From the NCBI GenBank assembly GCA_019828595.1, contig JAHQRK010000025.1:248001-312000 (forward strand): a DNA stretch of 64,000 nucleotides. Reading direction: 5' to 3'. Shown here in pieces: positions 9,011 to 19,483 of the stretch (position 1 is its first letter; each line of letters begins with the position of its first letter). The notes beneath the pieces are model-generated. The model was not told the origin of the DNA. It did no database searches and worked only from the letters and a program-made list of their open reading frames with translations. The translations under genes were made by a program, and so were the position numbers. The stretch comes from Aphanomyces cochlioides. Lineage: Eukaryota; Oomycota; Saprolegniomycetes; Saprolegniales; Verrucalvaceae.

Positions 9011-11104
9011 TGTGGGATGGTCGGATCAGTGAAGTCCGAGCTTCTCGCCGCAATAAAAGGGGGGTGGAAGGTTAGAGGTCGCCTGGGGCTTTTAGGTGAG
9101 CCAGACGCGATCGAAGGAAATGGAGAGGCACGTCTGTGGGTTGAAAGTCCGCAGTAGTTGACCGCTGCTGGGGGAAAGGACGGTGGGGAGGACCGGGAAG
9201 GGGGTTGGTTGCTCGGTTGCCCACGAGCTACGCCTAGCGTTGACTGGCGTTGGTGAGGGCGATTGACGGTGCGGGTTTTCGACAGACCCACGGAACTCCT
9301 GCAAACTTCTTGGCGCTTAAACTCTCTCGACGGAACGCCACAAACTTAGAGGTTCATTCAACGCCAGCCAAAAAGAGCTCTGAAAGACTAACTTCTCCTT
9401 CCTTTGCTACTCCTAACCTCGCACGCAAGCTTCTCAATTGCTCTGCTCTCGCTCCTTGATTGGTCTATCGGCATTGTCCACTTTCTCAATTGGCTAGAGC
9501 CTTGATGACACACTCCTTCAGGCTATCGCTCACTGCCGATCGTCTGGTCGGCTCTTCTCCATTGGCAGGTGTTGCGCTGGCTCGTTGCGATCAACCTTTT
9601 CCACTCGAATCGTCCGCTGCTTGGTTGAAAGTCCGCTTCCGGCGATCGCAAAGATGAGCCCGTTGGCAGCCACAATTGGCCACTGTTCAACTAATCAGGA
9701 TGTGTAGTTGGCGCCAACTCATGCGTTGGATTGATCTCGCGAGTGCTGGCTCGCTTTGCTACAAACCACCCCTGGCAGCTCGCGACGCCACGGGCAGGAA
9801 CGGCTGCCAAACGACGAGCCAGACTCGCTTTTGCTTCGTATGCCTGTATCAAGGCTAAACGCGCGAGATTAGTGCGCCAAAAAGACAATCGTATGCGACC
9901 CAATGGATGAATCATTGCCAGCTCTCGCGTTAGCAATATGAACTTCACTCTTGCCAGGCGACCGAAGACTTGTTGTCGGTTGGCTCGTCCTGGGCATCTT
10001 CTTGTTTTCTGGCTCAGCCCAGTCGCTGAAGTTCTCCCACCACCCCAGGTGAATGTTTTGGATATGGAGGCACCATTCGACGACAGGTCATTCTGTTGAC
10101 TAGCGACCTCTTCTCTTCGTTACACTTCTCTTTTGTCACTGCCGTCGCCTGGTATCGTCATCCCTTGCCCTCAACAATCAAGGAAACCACCCCGAGTGGA
10201 TGCGCGAAGCGTTGATTGTACCTGGCCAGCAACTGAATAACACGATCATGGCCTCGACTTCTCCACTCTGGGCGATTGGTCGGCTCGTTTGATTGTTGCG
10301 CACATAGTTCGTCTTGGCCAATAATGCAGAGTACGTCTTGTGCAACTTTATAACTCAGTTTGCTCGCGGATCCTGTGCACCGTCCCCGCTTGTCAACTGG
10401 CTTGAATTCATCAAACACGCTTGCACTCGTGTTTGCAGCTATCAAGTGGGCGTTTGAGTCTTCAATTCTTGTTCAATAATGTTCCGTGCTCAATCGCCAC
10501 TTGGTCCAATTTTCTTCGTGTATCATGCAAAATGCATACGTTCCCATCAAAAATCAATCAATTTCCATTCCACAGCCCATAATCCGATCGCCCGGTTCAT
10601 TGCCACACCATATCATGTAGCCAACCATGCTACGGCAATCCCAAACGGTCACGTTCCACAGAGCGCAGATCTATCCTTCAAATTCTTCTTTTGTTTCTTC
10701 CTTAGTAAGCGGATAGAGCTCTTTGTGAACGATCATTGCAGAAATCGTCGTGGCCTCGATCGGGAGTGGTTGGATGTATGCTTGGTTACTGAGGGAACTT
10801 TCAGGAAGCCAACGTAGCTGGCAGCCTTGCGTCGCGTTGATTGTTGATTCTGTCTTCATTCTTGGTTGCTTCTTCAACGCTTGGTGCAGCCGCTTGCTCT
10901 TGCTGCTTCTTCTTCCATCCACGAACCACTTCAAAAAGCTCTTCGAACTCCGTCAGTAAGGTTCTGGTGGGGGTCATTTTTATGGATTTTTTCTTGGTTT
11001 TTCAATGTTTTTGGTTTTTTCGTCATTTTTCGATTTTTCTGATTTTTTCGAGTCAGTGTGCGATGTCCGACGTCCGTCGCGGCTGGGGTATCGCAATCCC
11101 CACA
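9011..11104 (-). repeat. Complete LTR (2,094 bp), minus orientation
   Basis: Reverse complement of 2928-5021, with the same length and the same ends (TGTGGGATGG at 9011, CCCCACA at 11098-11104). It is shared between the gag copy at 11107-12541 and the partial gag at 8180-8968, which shows tandem LTR-gag-LTR-gag organisation. Confidence 0.9.
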
Positions 11105-11106
11105 GA

Positions 11107-12141
11107 CTACAAATTTAAACAATCCAGGCTAGGCATGTCGGGGTTGTCTAGCCTTTGCAGGAACTCCTTCAGCTCGGCAGCTTGTTGACGAGTCGGGCAC
11201 GGATCAGCCTTGTGGTGCGGCGTCGCGCAGAGTTGACAAGCCTTGAAGCAATTAATCTCCGGATGCCCCATGCGCTGGCATAGGCTGCAAAAGACCGTCG
11301 ACCAGCACAAGCCATCCAACTTGAGGCGCGTCTTTCCACAGTCACGGCAAACTTCACGGCACGCTTCGTGGTTGTTCAGTCCCAGAGCGAAGATCTCGGC
11401 TCGCACGGAGTCAGTCGCCGACGCTGCTAGCTTGGCCATGTCCATCGATGACACGGCGTTCAAGTGGCTGATACCCGAAACCCTGGTGCGCTCTTGCCGC
11501 TGGTTACCGGCCTGTTGGACTGGTTGATGCTGGTTGCGGTGCCCGAACAAAGCTTCAGTGTGGCGCTGGTCATCCAAGTATTCCATCAAGTCGTTCATTG
11601 AGGAGAGGCGCGCGGAGGAGATCCACTTGGCTTGGCTCGGGTCGGCCAACGAATTACAAAAGCACCGTAAGTGGTCGACGAAATGCTTCCGATTGGTGTC
11701 GTACTCGAGGCCGATCTTCGTGGCAGCCGCGTTGAAGCGGAAGAGGTACTCGCAGATGGTCTCATTCTCTTTCTGACGCATCGCGTAGTAGGCCTCCTGC
11801 TTTGGCACCGGGCTGAGGATGTACTCGCGTACAAAGCTCGCACGCACGGTCTTCCAAGTGGATCGCTCGTCGGCGCGTAGCTGGTTGTACCAATCTTGGA
11901 CCGCTCGACCGACTGTGAGGCGGAACTTGCGCTTGGCTTCGTCGTCTGTCCATCCACTGGCTGCCGCGTTCTCCTCAAAGCGCCGAAGGAAACTCGCCGC
12001 CGCGTCAGAGCCATCGGCTGATCCACCGAACCGCTGCAGCGGCTCGAGCGCAAGAACGTGCAAGCGAGGGCCATTGTTTGAAGACAGTCCGGGAGCGGCA
12101 TCAATGTTCCACTCGCCAAGGTCGTCGTTGTCTTCATGCAC
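11107..12141 (-). CDS. gag: Gag ORF2, second complete copy
   Basis: Identical in translation to the plus copy at 5464-6498, with Retrotrans_gag core and CX2CX4HX4C knuckle. It overlaps ORF1 by the same eight bases and likewise lacks an obvious ATG near its start. Confidence 0.8.
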   Translation of the reverse strand: MHEDNDDLGEWNIDAAPGLSSNNGPRLHVLALEPLQRFGGSADGSDAAASFLRRFEENAAASGWTDDEAKRKFRLTVGRAVQDWYNQLRADERSTWKTVRASFVREYILSPVPKQEAYYAMRQKENETICEYLFRFNAAATKIGLEYDTNRKHFVDHLRCFCNSLADPSQAKWISSARLSSMNDLMEYLDDQRHTEALFGHRNQHQPVQQAGNQRQERTRVSGISHLNAVSSMDMAKLAASATDSVRAEIFALGLNNHEACREVCRDCGKTRLKLDGLCWSTVFCSLCQRMGHPEINCFKACQLCATPHHKADPCPTRQQAAELKEFLQRLDNPDMPSLDCLNL

Positions 12142-12541
12142 TCGCGCGGGACATCGATTGCCATAGCATGAGTTCTTGGTTTTGTTTGACCAACATCGAG
12201 ATCAACCTTGACTGATCATCGGTGGGACACATCGGCGATCCATCGGCATCCGCGCCTTCCTCGTTGCCACCAACGTCGCTGCCGTAGCCTTGGAATTTCG
12301 CGGGATTGTTTTTGCTAGAGCGCGATCGCGCGTCTAGGTTGGTCGTAGTGGCATGGGTCGGCGCCGCTACTGATTGACATTGCCCGAAGGCAGTTGGAGT
12401 CTGCCCGTAACGACTCCTGGATGCCGCCATTGCTTGCTTAGCTTGCTCTGACGGGTCCAATTGCATGTCCACCGAAGTGGACGTCTGGTTGTCTGCTGAC
12501 GCGTCCGACAGCAGGGAGGCAGGGTTAACAGGTCTAACCAT
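12134..12541 (-). CDS. gag: Gag ORF1, second complete copy
   Basis: Same 135-codon frame as at 5064-5471. It sits directly downstream of a primer-binding site at about 12564-12581 and of the partial LTR that starts at 12584. Confidence 0.7.
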   Translation of the reverse strand: MVRPVNPASLLSDASADNQTSTSVDMQLDPSEQAKQAMAASRSRYGQTPTAFGQCQSVAAPTHATTTNLDARSRSSKNNPAKFQGYGSDVGGNEEGADADGSPMCPTDDQSRLISMLVKQNQELMLWQSMSRASA

Positions 12542-12583
12542 TTCTTCGATCGTGTGCTCAGCCTCCCGGTTCGTGGCACCACT

Positions 12584-13335
12584 TGTGGGATGGTCGGATC
12601 AGTGAAGTCCGAGCTTCTCGCCGCAAAAAGGGGGGTGGAAGGTTAGAGGTCGCCTGGGGCTTTTAGGTGAGCCAGACGCGATCGAAGGAAATGGAGAGGC
12701 ACGTCTGTGGGTTGAAAGTCCGCAGTAGTTGACCGCTGCTGGGGGAAAGGACGGTGGGGAGGACCGGGAAGGGGGTTGGTTGCTCGGTTGCCCACGAGCT
12801 ACGCCTAGCGTTGACTGGCGTTGGTGAGGGCGATTGACGGTGCGGGTTTTCGACAGACCCACGGAACTCCTGCAAACTTCTTGGCGCTTAAACTCTCTCG
12901 ACGGAACGCCACAAACTTAGAGGTTCATTCAACGCCAGCCAAAAAGAACTCTGAAAGACTAACTTCTCCTTCCTTTGCTACTCCTAACCTCGCACGCAAG
13001 CTTCTCAATTGCTCTGCTCTCGCTCCTTGATTGGTCTATCGGCATTGTCCACTTTCTCAATTGGCTAGAGCCTTGATGACACACTCCTTCAGGCTATCGC
13101 TCACTGCCGATCGTCTGGTCGGCTCTTCTCCATTGGCAGGTGCTGCGCTGGCTCGTTGCGATCAACCTTTTCCACTCGAATCGTCCGCTGCTTGGTTGAA
13201 AGTCCGCTTCCGGCGATCGCAAAGATGAGCCCGTTGGCAGCCACAATTGGCCACTGTTCAACTAATCAGGATGTGTAGTTGGCGCCAACTCATGCGTTGG
13301 ATTGATCTCGCGAGTGCTGGCTCGCTTTGCCACAA
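12584..13335 (-). repeat. LTR, minus orientation, truncated at the right edge of the array
   Basis: It starts TGTGGGATGG and follows the LTR for about 752 bp, then changes to unique DNA near 13335. Compared with the other copies it has lost three bases in the TTTTATTGCGG stretch near 12628 and carries a few substitutions (for example near 12949 and 13143), so it is slightly older or less homogenised. Confidence 0.85.
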
Positions 13336-13403
13336 AAATCTATTTTTTCCAATCCTAGTCTGAGAGTGACAATTTTTTATTCAGTCGGTGATTGGCGAAA
13401 AAC

Positions 13404-14438
13404 ATGACCTGTATAGCCAACTCAAATTCTAATCCAAAAGTCATTCAAAATGGACATCGTCTTGGGTTGGATCCGATTGCCAAGGACTCGGAAGCTCATC
13501 TCATGCTTGTAGATTCGTTTAGCCACGTTCAATTTGACGATCCCAACCACCAAGGCACTCGACTGGACTGGGATAAAGAAGATTTTGAAAGGAGAGTGAA
13601 TCAACTCTTCGTTGAGTCTGGCAGTCGTCTGGTTGACGGGTAGCAAATTTGAGCAGCTTTACCAACACTGAGTCCCCATGCGGTAGATATGCGCCATTTT
13701 GCAAGCATATTTTCATCCCGAATTTTGCTGGGGATGGCACGAATCACAGATGCCAATCGAGCTTTCTTGAAGACGGATTACGTGGCCAGGGTGCCAACTG
13801 AGTTGCCAGTGTCTGTCTTCACGGAATTTTAGCCGTCGAAAATAAATATTTGAATAGGTTGGTTCGATGGTTTCTGTAACCGTGCCATGTCTGGCAGGTA
13901 CATAAGATGAGGGCGCGGTCTGTGCATTGACCTGGCGCCCTGCAGTAGCGGTTCCCCGCGCTCTGCTGTGTTAACGACTGGCCTTGGGAGGCCACAGAAG
14001 TTGAAGCTCCTAGTGAGGCTGTGCGATTGCCAACGAGAAACAAGACAGGAATGAGACTTAGGTTGCTTTAACTTTAATTCACTCTTACACTTCAGTCGCA
14101 GTTCACACGCGCCTGACATCCTCTGCGCCCGGTTACAGTTTCCATCAAGCCAAGTAGAACCTCAAGTGGCTAAGTACTTGGATGTCATTTTGTACAGCCG
14201 TGAACAGCTACGACTTGAAGCCAAAGCCACTGGGAAGTCGATTGACGAGTCCGTCAGTGCGACATGGGGAATCATTTACGTCAAAGCCCAAGATGTCGAC
14301 TATGAACTGCCCATGGATCCCATCACAATCTTCCGCAATGCACTTGGTAAGGAAGAAGGTGGTTCTGGCGTGCCGTGTGATCCCAAAGCGTACATGGAAT
14401 CGGCCGCATTTTGGTCAAATCATGCTGAGATCAAATAA
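13404..14438 (+). pseudogene. DUF3228-family gene, probably frameshifted
   Basis: Three blocks match the plan of DUF3228 proteins, which are of unknown function. Exon 1 (13404-13639, MTCIANSNSN start) ends in GSRLVDG. A 47-nt GT-AG intron (13640-13686) restores the frame into YAPFCKHIFIPNF. After a GGGG run at 13730-13733 the frame shifts to ARITDANRAFLKTDYVAR and TELPV. The last block (about 14139-14438) is intact: AKYLDVILYSREQ, WGIIYVKAQD, ELPMDPITIFRNALG and KEEGGSGVP. About 310 bases between TELPV and the last block exceed the 41-55 nt introns of other genes here and may be an insertion. The start lies only about 70 bases from the truncated LTR. The G-run lesion could be a base-calling error. 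Confidence 0.65.
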
Positions 14439-14686
14439 ACGCAACAATACTTGGATTACGAAAAACACATTAATTTTTTTTTTAAAAGCTGTCAGCAGAG
14501 TCGAATCGAACGAGATTCAGTTTGAGATAGTTGTGCTGGTTTGCGATGCGCAGCAGCTTTGATTTCGCAGGGGTACTTTGGGGCCTTTTTCGTTGGATCC
14601 AATGGGGCTAGCGTGACAAGCACTACCGCCGAGAGTAATTGGCCAAGCACGACCTGTAAATGAGTTTGGCCGAGCTCAACGTGGGT

Positions 14687-15097
14687 TTAAACTGCTTGAA
14701 AGGCATATTGCCCTTGAAATTCATTTTCAAATTGGCAGCGACAAGTTGGACAAGTGCTCCGTCGGTTGAGCCACAAGGTAATGCACGTCCTGTGAAAACA
14801 ATGGCCACAAGCCAGCTCGACGCTGTCTTGCAATGGATTCATACAGATGACACAGTCGTCGTCACCAGCAGATTCATGCGGTTTCAACGCTTGCAAGACT
14901 TCTTGCTTAGCTCGATTTGAAGCCTTCAAGTATGGCACAACATGGCTAATAATGTGCTGGACCCACGAGGCGCCACGAAATACACGGAGAATATCTGCAA
15001 TCGAGTGAATATGACGTGGCACGACATACGTGAGCGTCAAGCGGACATCGATGGCAGCCGAGGATGTCGAAGTCGTCGAGTACGTCTTGCAAGTCAT
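14687..15097 (-). CDS. RING-H2 finger protein (probable E3 ubiquitin ligase)
   Basis: The frame is open from an ATG at 15097-15095 to a stop at 14687, 136 residues; upstream exons may be missing. The C-terminal half has a RING-H2 finger: CVIC, then LACGHCFHRTC, then CPTC, with spacing C-X2-C...C-X-H-X2-H-X2-C...C-X2-C. Such fingers bind E2 enzymes and direct ubiquitin transfer. The N-terminal half contains a basic, hydrophobic stretch (VVPRHIHSIADILRVFRG) of unknown role. No membrane segment is obvious. It faces the DUF3228 gene tail to tail with about 250 bp between. Confidence 0.65.
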   Translation of the reverse strand: MTCKTYSTTSTSSAAIDVRLTLTYVVPRHIHSIADILRVFRGASWVQHIISHVVPYLKASNRAKQEVLQALKPHESAGDDDCVICMNPLQDSVELACGHCFHRTCITLWLNRRSTCPTCRCQFENEFQGQYAFQAV

Positions 15098-15859
15098 TTT
15101 GGAAGTGACTCGCAACGACTCGCCATTGCCTCTTCGTCACAATCTATATCCTGACCTGTCGGATGTCACAGACAAGATACTATATTTTCAACTTCAACGT
15201 TACAAAATTGCTCTTATGCACAATTTTATTCAACATAAGATCGACTTTGTATTTTGTAGGTTGAATTGTTGAATGTTTTCAAAGATATTTCAGTCTCATA
15301 AATTCAGAAAATACAAAATAGTTATACACTATACGCAGTCTGTATACTTCAATCAAGATAAGACTTGATCTAGACAAATTATATATTAAATAATATGATC
15401 GAATATTGCATAAACTTGGAAGTCAACATAGAAACAACTTTTTTTAGTAACGTCATGGGCGGCTATTCGAGATGTGGCTCGAGATCTTCCGAGGTTTCCA
15501 ATTGAGCACAAAAACTCGTGGCGTGTTGAAGATTGAAAATCGATTTGATTTGGAATAGTCTCGGCTTTCGATAGCAAAAACATGAACTGTTACAAATCTC
15601 AAACCTGACTCTAGATACGTGGCATTTTTTCGCGACAGGAAAGCTCACTTTTATTTTCAAACTTCATTGAAAAATCGAATCAAGCTATAGAATCCTGAAT
15701 TTTGTCCTTACTTCTTGGTGAATGTCTAGTCAATGCTTTGGAGCTATATCCCCCTTGAGTCAAGACCAAAGCAAACTTGAAATGGATACGACAATTTTTG
15801 ACTCTTAATGACTATAGAGAGCACCTCGACATTTTATCAACGTCACTTGGGGAGACAAG
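15098..15859. other. AT-rich intergenic interval
   Basis: No supported gene. It separates the start of the leftward RING gene from the rightward F-box/LRR-like gene and probably contains both promoters. Confidence 0.4.
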
Positions 15860-17163
15860 ATGGCAACGAAGATCGAGTCGGACTCGCCACTGGTCTTGCT
15901 TCCCGAGATTGTCCTCCACGTGGCTTTCTTCATTCAGGAATGGAAGACTTTGGTTGACTTCTTGCAAGCCCTTCGCCCTGCCAACGTCATTGGACCTCTT
16001 CAAGACTTGTTGAAATTACATGAAGGCATGGATCATACTGACTTGTGGCCGACCTTGAACCTCACACACTTTGACGAGAATTCCTCTCCGACTATGTCAA
16101 ACGCCTCGTCAAGCATTACTCGAAAGTTGTTGTAAGCAATGAGACAGACATGGACGCGTTGCGCAAATACCTGGATCCCATGGTTTGTATTGTTTTTTGG
16201 GATGATCCTTATCTCGATGAAGAATATATTGATTTAAATTCACTGAGTAAGTGCAAAGACATGCGGATCATATCGTTAGATGAGAGCAGCATTGACCCAA
16301 GTAAAGTTGCTGAAACTTTGTCGTGCCTTGGCCATCTCAGAATCCTTGATTGGAATACATGCTCACCATCGATCTCATCGGCTATTTTCAAGTTTGCTGC
16401 ATCGAGCAAATCGCTGAGAGAACTGATTTTGATCACTCCAGAGTGTAGATCGAATAATCATTGTACAATGACACCTTCCATGGCGAATGATTTGGTCAAG
16501 TGGATTGGAACCCAACCCGTCCGCGCACTTTACATGGCGAATTTCACGTGGGCAAACCAAGATATGCGCGACAAGATTATCACCGATGTCTTAGACAAGT
16601 CTACATTGGAGCGTTTCACGTTGGTCGAAAGAGATACGAATGCCTTCGTTCACGAAGCAGTCTTCAATTTGAGTCTCAACTATTTGGCGTTCAATTTTCG
16701 ATATGAGACCTATTTTCGTTTGAATTCTTTTGTTATCGAGTTGGACAGCTTAAATGGATTCATCAGCCTTTTTCGAACGTTACTCCACACAAGAGTCAGT
16801 CGAGTTTGCGTACGAGGGGCTGCCTTCACATATGTATGGCAGATTTTGGCCCCATTATTGCTGGAATCGCAAGTGAAAACGTTGGATGTTATGGAAGTAC
16901 TAGTACACTTTACTGACGCTGACGCACTACATCTAGCTGAATCGATTTGTCACTTCACAACGATTGAAGGGCTGTCTTTTATTTTTACCCCAATATCTTT
17001 CGTCGCAGTCACCACGCTCCTCAAGGCATCCCCAGCTTCACTGAAATCTATTACATTTGTTTCAAAAAATGCAAATGAAGCTCCATCACCTGAATTCAGT
17101 GCATTGAATGAGCTGGCTCAAGAGCGGTCGATCATACTACTGTATACCACGTTTCCAATGTAA
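15860..17163 (+). pseudogene. F-box/LRR-like family member 1, one frameshift
   Basis: The ATG frame at 15860 begins with an F-box-like stretch (VLLPEIVLHVAFFI) and reads through LWPTLNLTHFDE. Homology with the intact paralogue at 18104-19441 continues in another frame from about 16078 (EFLSDYVKRLVKHYSK), then runs to the TAA at 17161-17163. A single-base change near 16078-16082 separates the two. The rest has leucine-rich-like units such as LGHLRILDW, KSLRELILI, QPVRALYM and VKTLDVMEVLV. F-box/LRR proteins normally select substrates for SCF ubiquitin ligases; that role is inferred. The frameshift may be real or a sequence error. Confidence 0.6.
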
Positions 17164-18103
17164 CTTTGTTTTCAAAACAACTTCCTTGTGATATTCAAGT
17201 CATTGCATCGCTTTCTGCAAGATCTGGGCTTAGATGGTTTTGACATCGTCAAAAAGGCTGATTTACATGCCAATCAGTTGTCTTAGAAGGATGAACGGGG
17301 TTCCGAGGTTCGAGCTACAACGTTTTCCTAAACCACACTACGTGGCTCACGCCAAAGCATTTCGAGATCCTCTTGAGCGTGAAGAGAATGCAAAACTTCC
17401 AATAAATGTAAACGACTCCGGGTTCATAAGGACTGCATTTACTTCGATTTTGAATTGATTTCGACCAAGTTGACAAACGCCAAGTTGACCTGACATCAGG
17501 TTAAAGCATTTATTTTAGCGCACATCGTTGTGATATTTTCCTGATAACTCGTTGTAGAATTTGCAAATGGAGAGAAGGTGGAAAAATCTTCACTAGAACT
17601 CTGCTTGTTACATTCATGATCCATGCAAAAGCAACCGCTACAAAGCATCCCCTAACTCAAGTGGCATAAAGTTACGCATTCTCATCATCTTAAAGTGCAA
17701 GTTGAGAGGATTTTTAAGAATTAGTACAAGCACTATGCATTCCACTGAAACTTACCCTCATGTACGATATAGGAAACACATTTTCACTCTGTAAGAGCAT
17801 TTAACCAGATTTCAATTAACAACACAAGTTTGGCGTTGCTCTTGGCTTGGTATAAATTCATCAAGAGCTGGCTTTTGAATAATTTTACTTCTCTCCAGCC
17901 TAGAAAATTGCCATGCGTAGATCGGTACAGTACTGTAACTGCGCCAATTTGCCAGAAAGGCTATACTCCTGATGTATACCAGCATGATTGAAAACAATTC
18001 GAGGCATCTCTAAAATATCACACATCATAACGCCATTGCTCTCGAAAATGAATTCACAGTATCATTTCTCTTTAAACCTCAAGTTTGCTTCGCCAATCAC
18101 ACC
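17164..18103. other. Intergenic interval between convergent F-box/LRR-like genes
   Basis: AT-rich sequence with no convincing coding frame. It holds the 3' ends of the two facing genes. Confidence 0.4.
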
Positions 18104-19441
18104 TTAGCAGTCGAATTGAATGCCACGCTCAGTAGCATATGCTGAAAGCGCTTTCAAGTCGTCTTGGCCAAGATTTGATTCTTGAAATGCAATCCACTTC
18201 ATTTCTATAGGTCGACTAGTATGCGTTGCGGATTCAATCAAGCGATGACAATCCTGGCTTGTCATTACTGTTCCCGTGATATCCAATTCCGCAATCGACG
18301 TGTTGTTTTGAATGGCATTCGCAAGCGAGCTCACTGCTTGTTCATGCAGTTCAGCATAACGAATCTTCAAAGTATTCAATGTGCTTGCTTGCAATAGTGG
18401 AGCAAACTCACAAATATCAGCACTGCTTACAGTGGAATCGACTAAATCCAAAGACTTGATTGATGTCTTTGGCAACACACGGAGCAGGCTCTCAATCCCT
18501 TTCAAGGTTGTATCGTCTGTATAAACGAGCGACAAATCAAGCACGTTGGAATCAATCAGTCGAGCTGCCAAAGTTTCACAAAAGTTTGGAGACACAAAAC
18601 AAGTTCGAATTTGTAAAGTTTGCATCGACAAAGTTGCATTGGTCAAATCCATATCGCTCAAATCCACCATTGCAATCTTGAGCTCTTTCAGCGTCGGGCA
18701 ATTGAACATGGCCTGGTAAAACGATTGTTTGAGTTCCATGTTGTTGGTACGCCATTCCCAACCCGAAATGGCAAATACGCGCACAAGCTGCCGAGACAAC
18801 CAAGCAATAATATTGCGTAGCATTGGATCCGTCAAACTTCCATTCTCACTCGTAGAAATGACAAGCTCAGTAAGTTGATCGCTCATGGCTGCAAACTCTA
18901 GAATCTTGTCCACATGAGTATCGACTTGTGTTTTTAATATCAAGGTTTTCAGGTATTGCAACCGAGGTAAGACATCAATCCAACCAGAAGGAAAATCGCA
19001 ATCGACGTACAAATGACAAATGCGCAGATCAGCCCATTCACTCCAGTAATTTGCATTTCGAATCAAAATCCCCGGGAGGTTCTCCAACTTCCAACTCAGC
19101 TCGGCTTTTGGATCAACGTGCGTCTTGAGCCACTCGATGTCCATAACGACATACACACGGATATGACGATAGAATTTCGCAATGGCTTCGTAGGTAACGC
19201 GCTGGGACGAGCGAGTCATTCGAGAAGTCAATACTAAGTCTGGCCATAGCAACTTGTGATCTAGAGACAAGCCCAACTGCCAAATGTGCTCGAGAGGGCC
19301 AACATCGTAGTCTTGTCTTAGAGCTTCCACAAATGCAAACAAATCAGAGTGATGCGAAATGCAGAATCCAATATTGACAAGGACGTCCACTGGAAACGCC
19401 CATTTCAACACAGTCTTGTGTTTCTTCTTGTCGACTGACAT
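18104..19441 (-). CDS. F-box/LRR-like protein, intact family member
   Basis: A 445-residue frame starts at the ATG 19441-19439 (MSVDKKKHK) and ends at 18104. The N terminus has an F-box-like hydrophobic helix set (WAFPVDVLVNIGFCI), followed by a conserved family block (LEHIWQL, LLWPDLVL). Irregular leucine-rich repeats follow: LPRLQYLKTLIL, SDQLTELVIS, CPTLKELKIA, TSIKSLDLVDS, ASTLNTLKIRY and TSIAELDITG. It is the only family member in the window without an interruption and serves as the reference for the broken copies. The likely role is substrate recognition for an SCF-type ubiquitin ligase, from architecture only. Its start is about 40 bp from the pogo element at 19484, so its promoter region has been invaded. 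Confidence 0.7.
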   Translation of the reverse strand: MSVDKKKHKTVLKWAFPVDVLVNIGFCISHHSDLFAFVEALRQDYDVGPLEHIWQLGLSLDHKLLWPDLVLTSRMTRSSQRVTYEAIAKFYRHIRVYVVMDIEWLKTHVDPKAELSWKLENLPGILIRNANYWSEWADLRICHLYVDCDFPSGWIDVLPRLQYLKTLILKTQVDTHVDKILEFAAMSDQLTELVISTSENGSLTDPMLRNIIAWLSRQLVRVFAISGWEWRTNNMELKQSFYQAMFNCPTLKELKIAMVDLSDMDLTNATLSMQTLQIRTCFVSPNFCETLAARLIDSNVLDLSLVYTDDTTLKGIESLLRVLPKTSIKSLDLVDSTVSSADICEFAPLLQASTLNTLKIRYAELHEQAVSSLANAIQNNTSIAELDITGTVMTSQDCHRLIESATHTSRPIEMKWIAFQESNLGQDDLKALSAYATERGIQFDC

Positions 19442-19483
19442 ATGCTTCGGAACTTGAAATATCGGAAATGACAATTCTCAATA

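Larger units (their letters stand above)
1830..13335. mobile_element. Rearranged tandem array of one gag-only LTR retrotransposon
   Basis: All 11.5 kb consists of pieces of a single element. In order: 3' part of an LTR (minus), 3' half of gag (plus), full LTR (plus), full gag (plus), truncated LTR (plus), 5' half of gag (minus), full LTR (minus), full gag (minus), truncated LTR (minus). The unit is LTR 2,094 bp plus internal region 1,479 bp, giving a 3,573-bp period. No protease, integrase, reverse transcriptase or RNase H frame exists in any copy, so the family is non-autonomous. The copies are almost identical, so the array is young or homogenised. The left edge coincides exactly with an LTR terminus. 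The right edge cuts through an LTR. Confidence 0.9.

Noticed and set aside
13819..14119. 96-codon minus-strand frame in the large gap of the DUF3228 gene.
   Set aside because: No motif. It may be chance or part of an unidentified insertion; not enough evidence to name it.
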